Source of the DNA: a virus
Virus record (IMG/VR): IMGVR_UViG_3300035034_001068
Span: 1 to 20,085 of that record
Direction: 5' to 3' (one strand)
DNA: 20,085 nt
Numbering within the stretch: position 1 is the first letter of the stretch; each line of letters opens with the position of its first letter. The notes beneath the pieces are model-generated. The model was not told where the DNA came from and made no database searches. It saw nothing but the letters and a program-made list of their open reading frames with translations. Shown here piece after piece: positions 6,989 to 13,164 of this stretch. Made by a program: the position numbers and the translations under genes.

Positions 6989-8683
6989 ATGGTAAAAACT
7001 AAAAATTTCATAGAGAAAAGTAAACATAGATTTGGTGATATTTATACTTATGTAAATTCAATATATGTAAATAAACGAACTAAAATAAAATTCCATTGTG
7101 ACATACATGGTGAGTTTTCACAATTACCACATAATCACCTTAGTGGTAATGGTTGTCCAAGATGTAATAAAGATAGAATAGAAAGACTACGAGCCGAATC
7201 ATTCATTGATAAATGCATAGATGTGCATAAAGGTAAATATGATTATTCGTTAACTAAATATGAAAAATCATCATCAAAGGTCGATATTATATGCACTGAA
7301 CATGGTATATTCACACAAATAGCATCCAATCATATTAGCGGTAAAGGTTGTAAGAAGTGTCAATATGAAAAATTATCAAATGAGTTCAGTATATCAAATG
7401 AAGAGTTTATAGCTAAGTCAGTTAAAGTGCATGGTGATAAATATGATTATTCACTCATTGATTATAATAATAGGTCAAGTGAAATTGATATAATATGTGT
7501 TACACATGGTGAATTTAAGCAGAGACCTGTTAACCATTTAAATGGTTCTGGATGTAAACTTTGTGAGGCACCTAATTTAAGTTCTAGGAAAGAAAAGCTT
7601 AAGAATAAATTTGTCGATGATATAGTTATATTATCGGAGGAAAGTAATAATTTTTTTAAATTTAGATGCCATATACATGGTGAGTTTATAAAAAAATTCG
7701 ATAATGTGATTAACTCTAAATTTGGGTGTAATGAATGTGCCTCAGTAAAAAGACATAAATATAATTTAATGAGTAGTGATGAATTCATTGAACGTTCAAA
7801 TCATATTCATAAAAATGAGTATAATTATGACTCTGTTGAATATAAAGGTATGAATAAGCCAGTATTTATATACTGCGAAACACATGGATTCTTCGAGCAG
7901 AAACCTATACATCACCTAAGAGGTTCAGGGTGTTTTATATGCTCACTATCAAAGAGGAAAAAGATTAGATATGGTGATTATGTACAAATGGCGAATGATG
8001 TACACAAAAATAAATTTAAATATAATATACATGAGAAATGGCGTGGTATTTCGGGACATATCGAGATTGAATGTCCAGAACACGGTAAATCTACACAAAG
8101 GTGTGATTCACATTTGAGGACAAATGGGTGTGCTAAGTGCGGCTATGATAAATTATCCAATAGTAAAACAAAATCTACTAATGTTGTAATATCCGAATTT
8201 AATGAAATTCATGGGAATAGATATGATTATAGTAAATATGAATATATCGGATGTATTGATAAATCTACTATAATTTGTGAAATTCATGGTAATTTTGAAC
8301 AAACTGCGACCTTGCACCGAAGGGGATGTGGTTGCCCAAAGTGTAATTCTAGTAAAGGTGAGTCTAAAATAATTAAAATATTAGATGATTATGAATTTGA
8401 TTATGAAATAGAGAAAATATTACCAGGAACTAAATTAAGATTTGATTTTTATTTAACATATGAAAAAATTTATATTGAATATGATGGTAAGCATCATTAT
8501 GAATCTATTGAATATTTTGGTGGTGTTGATAATTTAAAATCGGTTAGAATTAATGATAAACTGAAAAATGATTATTGTAAAGAGAATAACATTAAATTAA
8601 TTAGAATACCATATTGGGAGTATGATAGTATTGAATATATACTATATGATGAATTAAAAATAAAAAAACATAATGATAAATAG
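6989..8683 (+). CDS. Repeat-zinc-finger endonuclease, probable homing endonuclease
   Basis: 564 residues from ATG 6989; an in-frame GTG lies seven codons upstream, but the ATG is preferred. Seven imperfect repeats of about 57 residues fill the first four fifths: 'FI.K...VHG.KYDYS...Y.....KV.I.C..HG.F.Q.P..HL.G.GC..C'. The paired Cys plus Cys/His look like a small zinc-binding module (DUF723-type); the fourth repeat is degenerate. The last ~110 residues form a Vsr/PD-(D/E)xK-like nuclease: GES, LRFDFYL, IEYDGKHHYE, then NDKLKNDYCKENNIKLIRIP. This architecture is common in phages, where such genes behave as free-standing homing endonucleases; the repeats probably bind DNA. The stop overlaps the gp4-like start by 11 bases, so it sits directly against a conserved head gene, a typical position for a homing element. 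It is even more AT-rich in wobble positions than the structural genes. Confidence 0.8.
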   Translation: MVKTKNFIEKSKHRFGDIYTYVNSIYVNKRTKIKFHCDIHGEFSQLPHNHLSGNGCPRCNKDRIERLRAESFIDKCIDVHKGKYDYSLTKYEKSSSKVDIICTEHGIFTQIASNHISGKGCKKCQYEKLSNEFSISNEEFIAKSVKVHGDKYDYSLIDYNNRSSEIDIICVTHGEFKQRPVNHLNGSGCKLCEAPNLSSRKEKLKNKFVDDIVILSEESNNFFKFRCHIHGEFIKKFDNVINSKFGCNECASVKRHKYNLMSSDEFIERSNHIHKNEYNYDSVEYKGMNKPVFIYCETHGFFEQKPIHHLRGSGCFICSLSKRKKIRYGDYVQMANDVHKNKFKYNIHEKWRGISGHIEIECPEHGKSTQRCDSHLRTNGCAKCGYDKLSNSKTKSTNVVISEFNEIHGNRYDYSKYEYIGCIDKSTIICEIHGNFEQTATLHRRGCGCPKCNSSKGESKIIKILDDYEFDYEIEKILPGTKLRFDFYLTYEKIYIEYDGKHHYESIEYFGGVDNLKSVRINDKLKNDYCKENNIKLIRIPYWEYDSIEYILYDELKIKKHNDK

Positions 8684-9229
8684 CCGACCAAACAACCCTA
8701 AGAAAAAGGATGGTACGTCTAAGTATCGACAAGGAAATTTTATACCTACTAATAAGGATAAAGTTTTGAAATTGAACTCAAATGGTGGTATATACTACCG
8801 TAGTTCATGGGAACAGAAAGTAAAAAAAAAATATGTCGATATTTAGATATGAACCCTAAAATTATAAAATGGGGATGTGAGTGTATTAAGATACCTTACA
8901 AAAAAACATCTGTTAAGAAAGCAAAGGATGGAATAATGGATTATAAAACAAGTGACCATAATTATTATCCAGATTTCTGGTATAAGAGATTGAGAGATGA
9001 TGGTTCTATTGAAGAAGTTGTTATGGAAGTAAAGCCATATGCTGAAACTAAAAAGCCAAAGGCTCCTGCCTTTAATGCGACTGCTAAACAGTTAGAGAAT
9101 TTTGAATATTCAATGAATTTATGGAACGCTAATATGTATAAATGGGAACATGCTATTTCTTTCTGTGAATCAAAGGGCATTAAATTCACTATTATGACTG
9201 AGGCTTATATCAAGAGGTTAGGCAATTAA
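8673..9229 (+). CDS. 4: Head completion protein, T4 gp4-like, split by a frameshift at a poly-A tract
   Basis: Two frames together make one gp4-like protein. Frame A starts at ATG 8673 (MINSRPNNPKKKDGTSKYRQ...) and carries the conserved YRSSWE; it ends at TAG 8844-8846 after 57 codons. Frame B, open to 9229, continues with YLDMNPKIIKWGCECIKIPY, the expected next segment, then YYPDFW and VVMEVKPYAET. YPDF plus EVK is a PD-(D/E)xK-type nuclease signature, also seen in gp4 relatives. A -1 shift at the A10 tract (8822-8831) joins them into about 185 residues; T4 gp4 has about 150. gp4 acts in finishing filled heads before tail joining. A stand-alone 140-residue product from ATG 8807 would lack YRSSWE and is less likely to be the full gene product. 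Upstream endonuclease overlaps by 11 bases; the next gene is convergent and overlaps the 3' end by 20 bases. Confidence 0.78.
8822..8831 (+). other. A10 tract, putative frameshift site in the gp4-like gene
   Basis: Frame A reads GTA AAA AAA AAA TAT across ten A residues, containing the classic -1 slippery heptamer A-AAA-AAA. A -1 ribosomal slip, or one extra A from polymerase slippage, joins the two gp4 frames. The joined protein reads EQKVKKKICRYLD. Compared with the gp4 pattern I recall (E.KVMRYLD type), the insert is just KKKI, the product of the A tract itself. A one-base sequencing error would look the same. Confidence 0.6.
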
Positions 9230-9842
9230 TCTTATATGCTCTTTTCAAATTAATTGGTAATAATTCTATATAAGGATTTGGTAATTCAATCGTAGGTGCA
9301 TCTTTTTTAAACCATGCTACCCATTCATAGTCTGAATGTATCTTTGGGTCAGTCCACTTCTTTATTTTTTTTGTCATTTCCTCAGAGAACATTTCTTCTT
9401 CTGCATCAAAATCCTTAATATGTTTGAATAATATATCTAAAAAGTCATAGCCAGATTCTTTAATAATTTCATAATATTTATCTTCGATATAAATATAAAC
9501 CATGGAGTGTAGCATATCTGCTTTATCAACCATGTTGAAAACATCTTTCTGAACCTTTGGGTAAGTAATTTCTCTATGCATTAAATATAATTCCATATCA
9601 TCACCAACCAATGGTAATATTTTCTTTGTGTGATTTTTATTATTTTCACCGAAGCGATAGAACACTTTATTACCTTCTTTATAAAATAGAAATATCTTAG
9701 CTCCTTTGTGTTTTGCGTATACACAATCCTTAGCGATTATATAGTGGTCAGACTCATTAAAAACATTTACACCCTTTAGATAATCGACAATGATTTGCTC
9801 ATTAGTCGATACCTTCTTCCCAGAGTATTCGTTTTGTTTCAT
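9210..9842 (-). CDS. Unknown protein
   Basis: 210 residues from ATG 9842; a GTG 15 bases upstream (9857) is an alternative start. I do not recognise it. The N-terminal half has alternating beta-like strands (DHYIIAKDCVYAKHKGAKIFLFYKEG form a hairpin-rich region), and the C-terminal half is acidic and helical (DFDAEEEMFSEEMTKKIKKW) with a Trp-rich patch (YEWVAWFKKDAP). No signal peptide, membrane span or metal-binding motif is visible. Its 5' end overlaps the 3' end of the upstream minus-strand gene by 41 bases, so the two are probably translationally coupled. Its 3' end overlaps the gp4-like gene tail to tail by 20 bases. Confidence 0.65.
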   Translation of the reverse strand: MKQNEYSGKKVSTNEQIIVDYLKGVNVFNESDHYIIAKDCVYAKHKGAKIFLFYKEGNKVFYRFGENNKNHTKKILPLVGDDMELYLMHREITYPKVQKDVFNMVDKADMLHSMVYIYIEDKYYEIIKESGYDFLDILFKHIKDFDAEEEMFSEEMTKKIKKWTDPKIHSDYEWVAWFKKDAPTIELPNPYIELLPINLKRAYKINCLTS

Positions 9843-10119
9843 TTTTATATTTTTCACGTTTATATTTATTTTCGTAATCCCACCTACTTCTTCTATGTGA
9901 AAATGATGATATCGCTCTCCAGCTATCTGGTTTACCTAATAAGTCACACCAAATCATCCTACCATATGGTATATCACCATCTGTATCAAGGGACCAATAG
10001 CTTCTAGCAATCATATATCGCTTATCGTTATTAAGTCGATATTTTACAACACAGTCTTGTTTAAATCTACGCCAGGCACGAGTACGGTTATGTTTAGTAT
10101 GTTCATATTTATATAGCAT
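9802..10119 (-). CDS. Unknown small basic protein
   Basis: 105 residues from ATG 10119; an in-frame TTG at 10146 would add nine residues, but TTG starts are otherwise unsupported here. It is rich in Arg, Lys, Tyr and Trp (NRTRAWRRFKQD, then SFSHRRSRWDYENKYKREKYK), which suggests nucleic-acid or negatively charged surface binding, but no known domain is recognised. It is first of a two-gene minus-strand unit with the gene ending at 9210. A Bacteroidetes-type -7 box lies about 120 bases upstream (10238-10245), between this gene and the divergent glutamine synthetase gene. Confidence 0.6.
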   Translation of the reverse strand: MLYKYEHTKHNRTRAWRRFKQDCVVKYRLNNDKRYMIARSYWSLDTDGDIPYGRMIWCDLLGKPDSWRAISSFSHRRSRWDYENKYKREKYKNETKRILWEEGID

Positions 10120-10237
10120 TTTCTCAATTTCTCTATTATATTCCAAGCACGTTAATTGTATGTGTTGTAAATAGACCTTGATTCTTCTTTTTGTTTTATA
10201 TTTAAATAAGCCTAAGTGTACATAAATGTTTATTATA

Positions 10238-10245
10238 CAAATATA
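10238..10245 (-). promoter_or_regulatory. Bacteroidetes-type -7 element (TATATTTG), minus strand
   Basis: The minus strand reads TATATTTG, an exact match to TAnnTTTG, within the 153-180-base divergent region between the small basic protein gene and glutamine synthetase. No strong TTTG -33 box at 17-23 bases spacing is evident, so this is a tentative host-sigma promoter for the minus-strand pair. The rest of this intergenic region shows no open frame or hairpin. Confidence 0.35.
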
Positions 10246-10299
10246 ATCAAAACAATTTGATTAAAAAAGCATATAAGTATAAAATATAATATTTAAAAT

Positions 10300-11325
10300 A
10301 TGTCATTAAGAGCAGAATATATTTGGTTAGATGGTAATGAGGTTCAATGCCTGCGTTCAAAAACAAAAATTATAGATACTAAAGAAAAATACATGAGTCC
10401 TGATGTCGTACCAGATTGGAATTTCGATGGCTCTTCTACTAAACAAGCAACCACGGATAACTCAGAAATGATTTTAAAACCGTATAAAACATGTAAAAAT
10501 CCTATTGATGGAGGTATTTTAGTTTTATGTGGCGTTTATGATACTGAAGGTAATCCACATTCCACGAATCATAGGGCTAAGTTAGAAAAAACTGTATCAC
10601 AAAAGGATAAGGAAACTTGGTATGGATTTGAACAGGAGTATATAATATACGATAACGCAACTAAAAGACCATTAGGTTGGTCTGCTGCTCCAGAAACATA
10701 TCCAGAGAAACAAGGTCAGTATTATTGTGGAGTAGGTGGTAATTACGTAGCTGGTAGAGAATTTGTTGAAGAGCACTTACAAAAATGCTTATCAATAAAT
10801 TTACAAATAGGTGGTATAAATGCCGAAGTTATGTTAGGTCAATGGGAGTATCAAATTGGTCCAGTAACAGCTTTGGATGGCTCAGACGAATTGTGGATTT
10901 CAAGATATTTACTTTATAGATTAGCAGAGAAATATAATTATTATATTAACATAGAACCTAAGCCGTTTAAAGGAGATGACTGGAACGGTTCTGGTATGCA
11001 TGTTAATTTTTCAACAAGTGACATTAGAAATAACATTAGTCGTAAGAAAGAATTAGCCTTTGAGTATTGTGAGAAACTAGAAGCTAAACACGTTGAGCAC
11101 ATTGCAGTTTATGGACAAGGGAATGAAGATAGGCTAACCGGTTCTAACGAGGCTCCTTCAATAAATGAATTCAAATCTGGTATTGGAGACAGAACAGCAT
11201 CGGTCAGAATACCTTATAGCATTCTGGATAGACACACAAAGGGTTATATTGAAGATAGAAGACCATCATCAAACGCAAATCCTTACGTAGTTGTTGAAAA
11301 ATTAATTAATACAATCTGTTCTTAA
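10300..11325 (+). CDS. glnA: Glutamine synthetase, type II (GSII)
   Basis: 341 residues, the usual length for the GSII class found in eukaryotes and in Bacteroidetes and other bacteria. It would catalyse ATP-dependent synthesis of glutamine from glutamate and ammonia in the cytosol. Conserved segments are all present: beta-grasp PDWNFDGSS (38-45), WYGFEQEY (107-114, metal-binding Glu111 and Glu113), NAEVMLGQWEYQIGP (Glu176, Glu183), KPFKGDDWNGSGMHVNFST (substrate/ATP region with His234), GIGDRTASVRIPY (Arg303) and GYIEDRRPSSNANPY (Glu318, Arg320, Arg321). No active-site residue appears lost, so an active enzyme is predicted. The start ATG follows an A-rich leader (aatatttaaa). The next gene starts one base after its stop, so it heads an operon with the winged-helix-like gene and adenylate kinase. 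A phage glutamine synthetase is an auxiliary metabolic gene, probably acquired from a host. Confidence 0.92.
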   Translation: MSLRAEYIWLDGNEVQCLRSKTKIIDTKEKYMSPDVVPDWNFDGSSTKQATTDNSEMILKPYKTCKNPIDGGILVLCGVYDTEGNPHSTNHRAKLEKTVSQKDKETWYGFEQEYIIYDNATKRPLGWSAAPETYPEKQGQYYCGVGGNYVAGREFVEEHLQKCLSINLQIGGINAEVMLGQWEYQIGPVTALDGSDELWISRYLLYRLAEKYNYYINIEPKPFKGDDWNGSGMHVNFSTSDIRNNISRKKELAFEYCEKLEAKHVEHIAVYGQGNEDRLTGSNEAPSINEFKSGIGDRTASVRIPYSILDRHTKGYIEDRRPSSNANPYVVVEKLINTICS

Positions 11326-11326
11326 T

Positions 11327-11662
11327 ATGGAAAATTCACAAATATTTTTAAAGAAAATGTATGACCTACGAGACAGGACTGAGGGCGCAAATTACCTGAC
11401 TAAGAATGCCGTTGCTAATATGGTAAAAAAGAAACATGGTATTAAATTAGAACGTAAAGAAATTAGAGATATACTTGATGATTTAGTTAACAAAGGACTT
11501 ATCGAAAAAACAAGAAATGGAATACGCATATCCGGTTTAGGAATTCAATTCTTTGATGAGAAGTCATTAAAGCCTAAAAAATCAAAAGGCTTTAAAAAAG
11601 TAATTTTCACCACTTTAGTCATTGTCGCTTTGGTTATTACATTATATTATCTATACATATAA
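11327..11662 (+). CDS. Small protein: winged-helix-like domain plus C-terminal membrane helix
   Basis: 111 residues. Residues about 22-72 have a winged-helix pattern: LTKNAVANMVKKKHGIKLER (helix-turn-helix), KEIRDILDDLVNKGLIEKTR (recognition-like helix and wing strand), then NGIRISGLG. After a Lys-rich linker (KPKKSKGFKK, 82-91), residues 92-110 are a hydrophobic segment (VIFTTLVIVALVITLYYLY), a predicted single tail-anchored membrane helix with only one residue after it. The gene is wedged between glutamine synthetase (one base after its stop) and adenylate kinase (17 bases before its start), so all three are likely co-transcribed. The domain call is from pattern only; I know of no named family. 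A DNA-binding domain tethered to the inner membrane could act as a local regulator or DNA anchor, but that is speculation. Confidence 0.7.
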   Translation: MENSQIFLKKMYDLRDRTEGANYLTKNAVANMVKKKHGIKLERKEIRDILDDLVNKGLIEKTRNGIRISGLGIQFFDEKSLKPKKSKGFKKVIFTTLVIVALVITLYYLYI

Positions 11663-11679
11663 AAAAGAGAAACTAATAT

Positions 11680-12246
11680 ATGAAACACATAGTTATATTC
11701 GGAAAACCTGGTTCTGGTAAAGGAACAATGAGTGAATTAATCGTTAAGAATCATGAGTACATGAGCATGGTTGCTGGTGATTTACTAAGAACAGAAAAGA
11801 AATCTGGTTCAGAGTTAGGTAAAACAATAGCTTCTATAATCGATAAAGGTAATTTAGTACCAGACGAGATGATTAGTACGATAATTGGTGATGAAGTCTC
11901 AAATTTATCATATAAAATAGTTTTTGACAAAGAGACTGGTATTGTTTTCGATGGCTATCCAAGAAGTATTCAACAAGCTATCGACTTGGATACCTTCATC
12001 GATGTTGATGTTGCTGTATATCTTAAGTGTGATGAAGAAGTGCTCGTAAAACGCCTCCTAGAGCGGGGTAAGACATCTGGTAGAGAGGATGATAGTGATG
12101 AGGATATAATACGTGCTAGAATGAAAAACTATTTGGAAATAACAGAACCAGTAAAGGCTTACTATCAAAACCAAGGAAAATATATTGAAATAGACGGTAA
12201 CCGAGAGATTGAAGAGGTATTTAAAGATATAGAAACTTATTTATAA
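11680..12246 (+). CDS. adk: Adenylate kinase, short form
   Basis: 188 residues. Reversible phosphoryl transfer between ATP and AMP (2 ADP to ATP plus AMP) in the cytosol. Visible motifs: P-loop FGKPGSGKG (7-15), AGDLLR (32-37, AMP binding), KGNLVPDEM (56-64), FDGYPRSIQQA (90-100, the adenylate kinase signature), RGKTSGREDD (129-138) and RARMKNY (145-151). Arg129, Arg135, Arg145 and Arg147 are the expected phosphate-contact arginines. The lid between RG and RxDD is a few residues, so this is the short variety without the long zinc/LID insertion. GSELG and REDDSDE match bacterial Adk rather than cytidylate or thymidylate kinase, though UMP/CMP kinases share the fold. Third gene of the glutamine synthetase cassette, followed five bases later by a terminator hairpin. 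Confidence 0.88.
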   Translation: MKHIVIFGKPGSGKGTMSELIVKNHEYMSMVAGDLLRTEKKSGSELGKTIASIIDKGNLVPDEMISTIIGDEVSNLSYKIVFDKETGIVFDGYPRSIQQAIDLDTFIDVDVAVYLKCDEEVLVKRLLERGKTSGREDDSDEDIIRARMKNYLEITEPVKAYYQNQGKYIEIDGNREIEEVFKDIETYL

Positions 12247-12250
12247 AAAG

Positions 12251-12279
12251 AAAAGCTCTAACATTTGTTAGAGCTTTTT
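12251..12279. terminator. Bidirectional rho-independent terminator
   Basis: Perfect 12-bp stem AAAAGCTCTAAC (12251-12262) / GTTAGAGCTTTT (12267-12278) with ATTT loop. A T-run follows on the plus strand (12275-12279), and TTTTCTTTTT follows on the minus strand. It sits between the adenylate kinase stop (+) and the stop of the convergent gene ending at 12282 (-), so it probably ends both transcripts. Confidence 0.85.
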
Positions 12280-12281
12280 AT

Positions 12282-12596
12282 TTAATCAACTATTTCTAAA
12301 AATTTATGATTTGTTAGTTTATCAGTATCCTTATTGTTATATGAGGAACCATGCCAACCACCTTGCTCACCCCAGTATTCTAGAGAATCTCCATTAGTAT
12401 TATCATTGAATTTAATATTATTCATTCTATAAAACTTTTGTATAAATTCTCCACTTGGATTCAATTGAGCATACTTGGCTTCGCCTGGTACACTACCTTC
12501 TATATCAGTTCTTTTAATTGTATTAACAATATTAATTTTATCCTCAACACTTTCTAACACTGTACTAAAACTTTCGAACTTTTTTAAATGTTTCAT
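12282..12596 (-). CDS. Unknown small protein with a capsid-targeting-like N-terminus
   Basis: 104 residues from ATG 12596. The N-terminal peptide MKHLKKFESFS resembles the short amphipathic leader (MKTYQEFI.E in T4 internal proteins) that directs proteins into the prohead; however no clear (I/L)-x-E cleavage tripeptide follows, so support is weaker than for its neighbour. The remainder (VEDKINIVNTIKRTDIEG... WGEQGGWHGSSYNN) is unrecognised and has no membrane segment. It starts one base after the stop of the upstream gene on the same strand (12598), so the two are an operon, and it ends at the bidirectional terminator. Confidence 0.65.
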   Translation of the reverse strand: MKHLKKFESFSTVLESVEDKINIVNTIKRTDIEGSVPGEAKYAQLNPSGEFIQKFYRMNNIKFNDNTNGDSLEYWGEQGGWHGSSYNNKDTDKLTNHKFLEIVD

Positions 12597-12597
12597 G

Positions 12598-13092
12598 TTA
12601 GTTACAATCTTTTTCGAATTTATCTTTCATTGCTTGAATTTTATCTTCAAGGTCTACCTTATTTATATTTCCTATATGGTGTGATGTACCATTTACACCA
12701 ATTGCATAACCTTTATCTTTCTCATCCCAAACATAAATTTTCTTACCACATTTAGTATCTACATACCTTGTTTTAGTAGATTCATTTTTATCAATCGAAG
12801 CCATAGAGTCATCGAAACGCTCTAATTCATCTTCACGAACTCTACCACCGGATGAAATGCCTTGTGGGTTTATTAAGTTATATAATATAACACCCATGTC
12901 CACAAATGCATAATCAATAGTATACGACTCATAACGACCGTTTGACCAGTCTACTTTATCACCTTTGATGAATTTAGCACGTTGTAATAAGTTATAATCA
13001 GCATCACCTAATTGGGATTTTTGTTTATTTCTATATTCCTCGTCTAAGATAGAATTTTCATTTATAAATTGGTTATATTTCTTGATTGCCAT
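12598..13092 (-). CDS. Unknown protein with capsid-targeting-like leader, possible internal head protein
   Basis: 164 residues from ATG 13092. The first dozen residues, MAIKKYNQFINEN, closely match the T4 capsid-targeting sequence (MKTYQEFI.E) and contain INE, an (I/L)-x-E site for the gp21 protease. If the analogy holds, the leader would be clipped at Glu12 and the remainder (about 152 residues) packaged in the head. The following segment (FIKGDKVDWSNGRYESYTID... GRVREDELERFD) looks like a small SH3-type beta barrel; the C-terminus is helical (KVDLEDKIQAMKDKFEKDCN). Otherwise unknown. First gene of a two-gene unit with the gene at 12282-12596. Confidence 0.65.
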   Translation of the reverse strand: MAIKKYNQFINENSILDEEYRNKQKSQLGDADYNLLQRAKFIKGDKVDWSNGRYESYTIDYAFVDMGVILYNLINPQGISSGGRVREDELERFDDSMASIDKNESTKTRYVDTKCGKKIYVWDEKDKGYAIGVNGTSHHIGNINKVDLEDKIQAMKDKFEKDCN

Positions 13093-13139
13093 AATTATTA
13101 ATTTTTTTATACCTTATATATAAATATAACAAACTAGTT

Positions 13140-13164
13140 ATTTAATTAGTTATACTAATTAAAT
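13140..13164. repeat. AT-rich inverted repeat at the 3' end of the endonuclease gene
   Basis: ATTTAATTAG (13140-13149) and CTAATTAAAT (13155-13164) with loop TTATA. It spans the endonuclease stop codon (13155-13157). No U-run follows on the minus strand, so it is not a clear intrinsic terminator; it could protect mRNA ends or be incidental in such AT-rich DNA. Confidence 0.4.

Noticed and set aside
8807-9229. Stand-alone gp4 start at ATG 8807
   Set aside because: It omits the conserved YRSSWE segment, which is present upstream in the other frame.
11680-12246. Adenylate kinase as a truncated or broken gene because the lid is short
   Set aside because: Short-lid adenylate kinases are a normal class, and all catalytic motifs and the C-terminus are present.
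13140-13164. Inverted repeat as an intrinsic terminator
   Set aside because: No U-run follows on either strand.
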